A stretch of 9,567 bases of DNA from positions 1 to 9,567 of the forward strand of contig CALMPB010000403.1 of the NCBI GenBank assembly GCA_937871985.1. Direction: 5' to 3'. Below the pieces are notes generated by a model. It saw nothing but the letters and a program-made list of their open reading frames with translations, did not search any database and was not told the origin of the DNA. Source of the DNA: an uncultured Burkholderiaceae bacterium (GTDB taxonomy: Bacteria; Pseudomonadota; Gammaproteobacteria; Burkholderiales; Burkholderiaceae). Each line of letters starts with the position of its first letter. The stretch's first letter is position 1. Position numbers and translations under genes: made by a program. Positions 6,292 through 9,567 of this stretch are shown here, one piece after another.

Positions 6292-6888
6292 ATGGAACAC
6301 CTCAATCAAACAATCTTCCTGTGGCTCAATGCGCCTGAACACCCGAATGCTCTGGTGGTGACTCTGGCCACTTTCTTTGCGGAATGGCTCATCTGGGCCG
6401 TCCCTATCCTGATCGGCATCGGCTGGCTGCGTGGCAACGAGAACACCCGAAAGACGCTGCTGATAGCTACCGCGTCCGGCTTGGTTGGACTGCTGGCCAA
6501 CCAAGTCATCGGCCTGGTTTGGTCGCACCCCCGGCCTTTCATGATCGGGCTGGGGCGTACGCTCATTCCCCACGTTGCCGACTCGTCATTTCCCAGCGAT
6601 CACCTGACGCTCTGGTGGTCGGTCGCCCTCAGCATTCTGATGCAGCGAGGACTGCGAAGAGTTGGTATCGCTTTGGCACTGTTTGCCCTCCCCATCGCCT
6701 GGTCGCGCATCTACCTGGGGGTTCACTTTCCGCTGGACATGGTTGGTGCCATCGTGGTCGCAGCGTTCAGTGCCGCTCTGACGCTACACGGAGCACGTTG
6801 GTATCTGGGACCGATCTACCGATTGGCCGCCTGTATCTATCGCAAGTTGTTCGGCAGGCTGATCGCGCTGGGATGGGTGCGCGAGTGA
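6292..6888 (+). CDS. PAP2-superfamily phosphatase, BcrC/YbjG-like undecaprenyl-diphosphatase
   Basis: The probable reaction is dephosphorylation of undecaprenyl diphosphate at the outer face of the inner membrane, which recycles the lipid carrier for peptidoglycan and O-antigen. The start at 6292 follows GGAG (6283-6286) by 5 bases and removes a polar 20-residue extension. The 198-residue product has several membrane helices and the three PAP2 motifs: HPRPF at 79-83, FPSDH at 100-104 (Asp where many have Gly, as in BcrC), and SRIYLGVHFPLD at 138-149 with Arg139, His145 and Asp149. The N-terminal LNQTIFLWLNA also matches BcrC/YbjG. These enzymes can confer bacitracin tolerance. A role on another lipid phosphate cannot be excluded. 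Confidence 0.9.
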   Translation: MEHLNQTIFLWLNAPEHPNALVVTLATFFAEWLIWAVPILIGIGWLRGNENTRKTLLIATASGLVGLLANQVIGLVWSHPRPFMIGLGRTLIPHVADSSFPSDHLTLWWSVALSILMQRGLRRVGIALALFALPIAWSRIYLGVHFPLDMVGAIVVAAFSAALTLHGARWYLGPIYRLAACIYRKLFGRLIALGWVRE

Positions 6889-6957
6889 GCCTATGGATCG
6901 GCTAAGTCTGCTTGGTCAGACTAGCGGCAATCCCTTTCACCTCGGCAGGAGAACGCC

Positions 6958-7740
6958 ATGAACAATTTGCCCACGGTCGGAGCAAGCGGCTGGCTCAACA
7001 AAGTCCCTGAAGTAACGTTGTCGTTTTGGATCATCAAGATCATGTCCACCACGGTGGGCGAGACGGGGGCTGACTTCCTGGCGGTCAACGCGGGCTGGGG
7101 CCAAGGCGTGACCCGTACGGTCATGGCCACTTTGCTAGCAGCCGCATTGTTCATGCAGTTGCGTACTCGCCGCTACACCCCTTGGATCTACTGGCTGACA
7201 GTCTTGCTGGTCAGCGTGGTCGGTACCCAGATAACTGACCTATTAACAGATGGCCTGGGTGTCAGCCTATACGTCAGCACCTCGGTTTTCGCCGCAGCGC
7301 TCGCCGCGATCTTCTTCGTCTGGTATCGGGTTGAACGTACCCTATCCATCCATAACGTCGTGACGCGCAAGCGGGAACTGTTCTATTGGTCAGCCATCCT
7401 GTGCACATTTGCGCTGGGCACCGCTGCCGGCGATCTGGCGACCGAGGCGCTGGGCTTGGGCTTTACTTGGGGCGCAGTCGCCTTTGGTGCGCTGATCGGC
7501 ATCACCTTTGCCGCATGGCGCATGGGTGGAAATGCCGTTTTGACTTTCTGGATCGGCTACATCCTGACTCGTCCCTTCGGCGCTGCGCTCGGCGACCTGC
7601 TGACGCAAGCCAAGACTTATGGGGGCCTCGGCATGGGGGCTATGTGGACTAGCGCCCTGTTCCTCTCCGTCATTGTCATGCTGGTGGCCGTTGCGCAGTT
7701 CGGCATGAACGCAGGACGCTCAGTCCAAGCCGCCAAGTAA
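6958..7740 (+). CDS. DUF347/COG4705 four-repeat membrane protein (first copy)
   Basis: This is a 260-residue integral membrane protein of unknown function. AGGAGA at 6947-6952 sets the start. Four internal repeats, each about two helices, carry a Trp exactly 15 residues before an Asp: W24/D39 (VGETGAD), W79/D94 (VGTQITD), W144/D159 (LGTAAGD) and W198/D213 (FGAALGD). The N-terminal signature [14 protein letters not shown] is shared with the second copy downstream. This fits Pfam DUF347 (repeat of unknown function). Membrane-embedded acidic residues in a fourfold repeat suggest a channel or cation transporter, but this is inference. It lies 69 bases after the PAP2 gene and 28 bases before the lipoprotein gene. 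Confidence 0.9.
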   Translation: MNNLPTVGASGWLNKVPEVTLSFWIIKIMSTTVGETGADFLAVNAGWGQGVTRTVMATLLAAALFMQLRTRRYTPWIYWLTVLLVSVVGTQITDLLTDGLGVSLYVSTSVFAAALAAIFFVWYRVERTLSIHNVVTRKRELFYWSAILCTFALGTAAGDLATEALGLGFTWGAVAFGALIGITFAAWRMGGNAVLTFWIGYILTRPFGAALGDLLTQAKTYGGLGMGAMWTSALFLSVIVMLVAVAQFGMNAGRSVQAAK

Positions 7741-7768
7741 CCCTCTTCTCAATTTTCAAGGAGAAACC

Positions 7769-8221
7769 ATGCGCAAGCAGCACTCTATCGCCCGCTTTGC
7801 CGCGACCGCTTCGGCGGTGGCACTCGTCGCCCTCGCCGCTGGCTGCTCCAAGCCAGCCGACCAAGGCGGCGCGAGCGCCGAGCCCGCTGCCGCGGCCAAC
7901 GCTAGCACGACGTCGCCGGGTAAAACTGCTTCCAAGCTAGGTGACCTGAATGCATTTCGTAATATTGCTGCCGATGTAGCCGCCATCGTAGACAACGGTG
8001 ATCTGCCCGCTGCCAAGAGACGCATCAAGGATTTGGAGACGGAATGGGATTCGGCTGAGGCAGGCCTAAAGCCTCGAGCCGCCAATGACTGGCATGCCCT
8101 CGACAAGGCCATCGATAAGGCGTTGGCAGCACTGCGCGCTGAAACGCCGAATCAAGCCGACTGCAAGGCTGAGATGGGTGCGCTGCTGAAAACCTTCGAC
8201 TCACTCGAAGGTAGGAACTGA
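7769..8221 (+). CDS. Small lipoprotein of unknown function
   Basis: The 150-residue product has a basic start, a hydrophobic core and a lipobox LAAGC with acylated Cys26. Position +2 is Ser, which predicts sorting to the outer membrane. Residues 27-55 are an Ala/Ser/Gly/Thr linker. The rest is mostly helical and charged ([58 protein letters not shown]), with a single extra Cys near DCKAEMG. I cannot name a family. aaggag (7758-7763) lies 5 bases before the ATG. The DedA gene begins 2 bases after the stop, so the pair is almost certainly translated together. Its place between two membrane-protein genes suggests a periplasmic or outer-membrane accessory. Confidence 0.85.
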   Translation: MRKQHSIARFAATASAVALVALAAGCSKPADQGGASAEPAAAANASTTSPGKTASKLGDLNAFRNIAADVAAIVDNGDLPAAKRRIKDLETEWDSAEAGLKPRAANDWHALDKAIDKALAALRAETPNQADCKAEMGALLKTFDSLEGRN

Positions 8222-8223
8222 AC

Positions 8224-8847
8224 ATGGACATTGCCAGCTGGGTCCAGAGCTGGGGCCTGCCAGCCGTGGCCGTTGGGAGCTTTCTCGAAGGCGAGTCCGT
8301 ACTGCTGATCGCCGGCGCCGCCGCAGCGCGCGGCCATCTTTCAATCCAGGCGGTAATGGTCGTGGCGGCGGTGGCCAGCTTTATCGGAGATCAGTTGTTC
8401 TTTCTGATTGGTCGGCACTACGGGGCTACTCTGCTGACACGCTTTCCTGCGTTGCAGCCCCGCGCTCTGCGGGTGGCCCTTTTGCTCGAGCGTCATCACC
8501 TGCCGTTGATTCTGTCAATTCGCTTCCTCTACGGCCTGCGCGTTGCCGGGCCGATCGCGATCGGCATGAGCCGCGTGCCTTGGTCCCGCTTTCTGGTGCT
8601 TAACTTCGTTGGCGCCGTGTTCTGGGCCGTGCTGATTGGCGGTCTCGGCTACGGCACGGGTCATGCACTGGCGTACGCACTGCAAAGCGTCGATGCCGAT
8701 GAACTATGGGGCTTGGCGCTGCTTGCCGTGTCAATTTTTCTCGCCTGGCTGATTGCGCGACACAGCCCACGAGGGACATCGGGTAGAGAGGGGGCACATC
8801 CCGATCTGACTCAAGCAGCAAAGAACCACATTTGGAGAAGAAAATGA
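8224..8847 (+). CDS. DedA-family membrane protein, YohD-like
   Basis: The product is 207 residues with several membrane helices and belongs to the DedA/SNARE-associated family. Some members return undecaprenyl phosphate across the inner membrane, and others affect proton-motive force and drug tolerance. Visible signatures are the re-entrant loop FLEGESVLLIAG (20-31, Glu22 and Glu24), the shortened form typical of YohD rather than the P-x-PGE form, FIGDQLFFLIGRHYG (53-67), and the two arginines Arg100/Arg106 in SIRFLYGLRVAGP. aggaa near 8213 is the ribosome site. The TGA overlaps the ATG of the next gene (ATGA at 8844-8847), a hallmark of translational coupling. The C-terminal tail (from about 180) is polar and poorly conserved in style. 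Confidence 0.93.
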   Translation: MDIASWVQSWGLPAVAVGSFLEGESVLLIAGAAAARGHLSIQAVMVVAAVASFIGDQLFFLIGRHYGATLLTRFPALQPRALRVALLLERHHLPLILSIRFLYGLRVAGPIAIGMSRVPWSRFLVLNFVGAVFWAVLIGGLGYGTGHALAYALQSVDADELWGLALLAVSIFLAWLIARHSPRGTSGREGAHPDLTQAAKNHIWRRK

Positions 8848-9567
8848 ACACCAATGAATCGACTGTCGGCCTCCAAGATGCATTGGCCAAGGTGCCCGAA
8901 GTTACGCTGGGCTTTTGGCTCATCAAAATCGCCGCCACAACGCTCGGCGAAACTGGAGGCGACGCTGTCTCGATGTCCATGAACCTGGGCTACCTGGTCG
9001 GGACAGGCATATTCGCAGTGGTCTTCCTGGCCGCCGTTGTCGCGCAGGTCAAGGCCAAGCGCTTCCACCCCTTTCTGTATTGGGTCACCATCATCGCTAC
9101 TACGACAGTCGGCACGACGCTAGCCGATTTTGCGGATCGTTCACTCGGAATCGGGTACGCTGGCGGTTCGAGTTTGCTGCTGGTCTTGTTGCTAGGTTCG
9201 CTCTTAGTCTGGCATCGCAGTCTCGGCTCTGTGTCAGTGAGCACCGTCAGTTCACCCAAGGCGGAAGCGTTTTATTGGCTGACGATTATGTTTTCCCAGA
9301 CTCTAGGCACGGCGTTGGGTGACTGGACGGCTGATACGGCGGGCCTGGGCTATACAGGCGCAGCCGTCGTGTTTAGTGGGTTGCTTGCTCTGATTGTGGC
9401 AGCCTACTACTGGACGGGTATATCCCGCACGCTGCTTTTCTGGGCGGCGTTTATCCTGACCCGCCCACTGGGTGCCGTGGTGGGCGATTTTCTGGACAAG
9501 CCGCTGAGCGCCGGCGGTCTGGCGCTGGATCGCTACTCGGCGTCGGCCGCGCTGCTGGCATTCATGC
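8844..9567 (+). CDS. DUF347/COG4705 four-repeat membrane protein (second copy, cut by window edge)
   Basis: The frame is open to the right edge for 241 codons with no stop. GGAGA at 8834-8838 and the ATGA overlap with the DedA gene fix the start. It is a paralogue of the protein encoded at 6958: KVPEVTLGFWLIKI near the N-terminus and the same four repeats with Trp 15 residues before Asp, namely W25/D40 (LGETGGD), W80/D95 (VGTTLAD), W145/D160 (LGTALGD) and W200/D215 (LGAVVGD). All four repeats are inside the window, so only a short C-terminal end is missing. The two copies share motifs but differ in most other positions, so this is an old duplication or two related transporters acting together, not a recent copy. 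Function unknown. Confidence 0.9.
   Translation, partial: MNTNESTVGLQDALAKVPEVTLGFWLIKIAATTLGETGGDAVSMSMNLGYLVGTGIFAVVFLAAVVAQVKAKRFHPFLYWVTIIATTTVGTTLADFADRSLGIGYAGGSSLLLVLLLGSLLVWHRSLGSVSVSTVSSPKAEAFYWLTIMFSQTLGTALGDWTADTAGLGYTGAAVVFSGLLALIVAAYYWTGISRTLLFWAAFILTRPLGAVVGDFLDKPLSAGGLALDRYSASAALLAFM

Overview
The window comes from a GC-rich betaproteobacterium, most likely Alcaligenaceae of the Bordetella/Achromobacter type. The evidence is the strong G/C third-position bias of the left part and the gene order fimV - truA - (TRAP binding protein) - trpF. The assignment rests on gene order and protein style, not on a database match. It splits into a chromosomal backbone (about 1-3445) and an accessory region inserted next to a tRNA gene (about 3446 to the right edge).

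Backbone: the 3' end of a fimV-type polar landmark gene has a perfect Ala/Gly/Pro-coding tandem repeat. It is followed 3 bases later by truA (tRNA pseudouridine synthase). Next come a stand-alone TRAP-type periplasmic binding protein with a twin-arginine signal, then trpF with its own -10-like element. A complete tRNA-Val(GAC) follows, with a textbook sigma-70 promoter and an intrinsic terminator. No trpB or trpA follows trpF. I infer that the island separates trpF from the rest of the pathway, or that trpBA lie elsewhere.

Island border: just past the tRNA, on the minus strand, lies the C-terminal half of a P4-type tyrosine recombinase. It is a pseudogene: it has a nonsense codon and two compensating frameshifts around the IEAQLAH box, and its N-terminal half is missing. 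Its 3' end is an in-frame run of seven GGGTAA/GGGTAT hexamers, which encode a Pro-Leu/Ile tail and form a G-quadruplex motif on the plus strand. An ISL3-family element with an apparently intact DDE transposase abuts the broken end. Beyond it is an unrecognised minus-strand membrane protein that may be 5'-truncated.

Cargo: from 5900 to the right edge, six genes lie on the plus strand: a secreted PepSY protein, a BcrC-like PAP2 phosphatase, a four-repeat DUF347/COG4705 membrane protein, a small lipoprotein of unknown function, a YohD-type DedA protein, and a second DUF347 protein cut by the window edge. Spacing tightens downstream and ends in an ATGA overlap, so they read as one operon. All are envelope proteins. 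Two (PAP2 and DedA) belong to families linked to undecaprenyl-phosphate recycling, and two share a fourfold W-x14-D membrane repeat of unknown function. This is the best candidate in the window for an undescribed system, possibly for envelope-stress, cation or antimicrobial tolerance; that function is inference.
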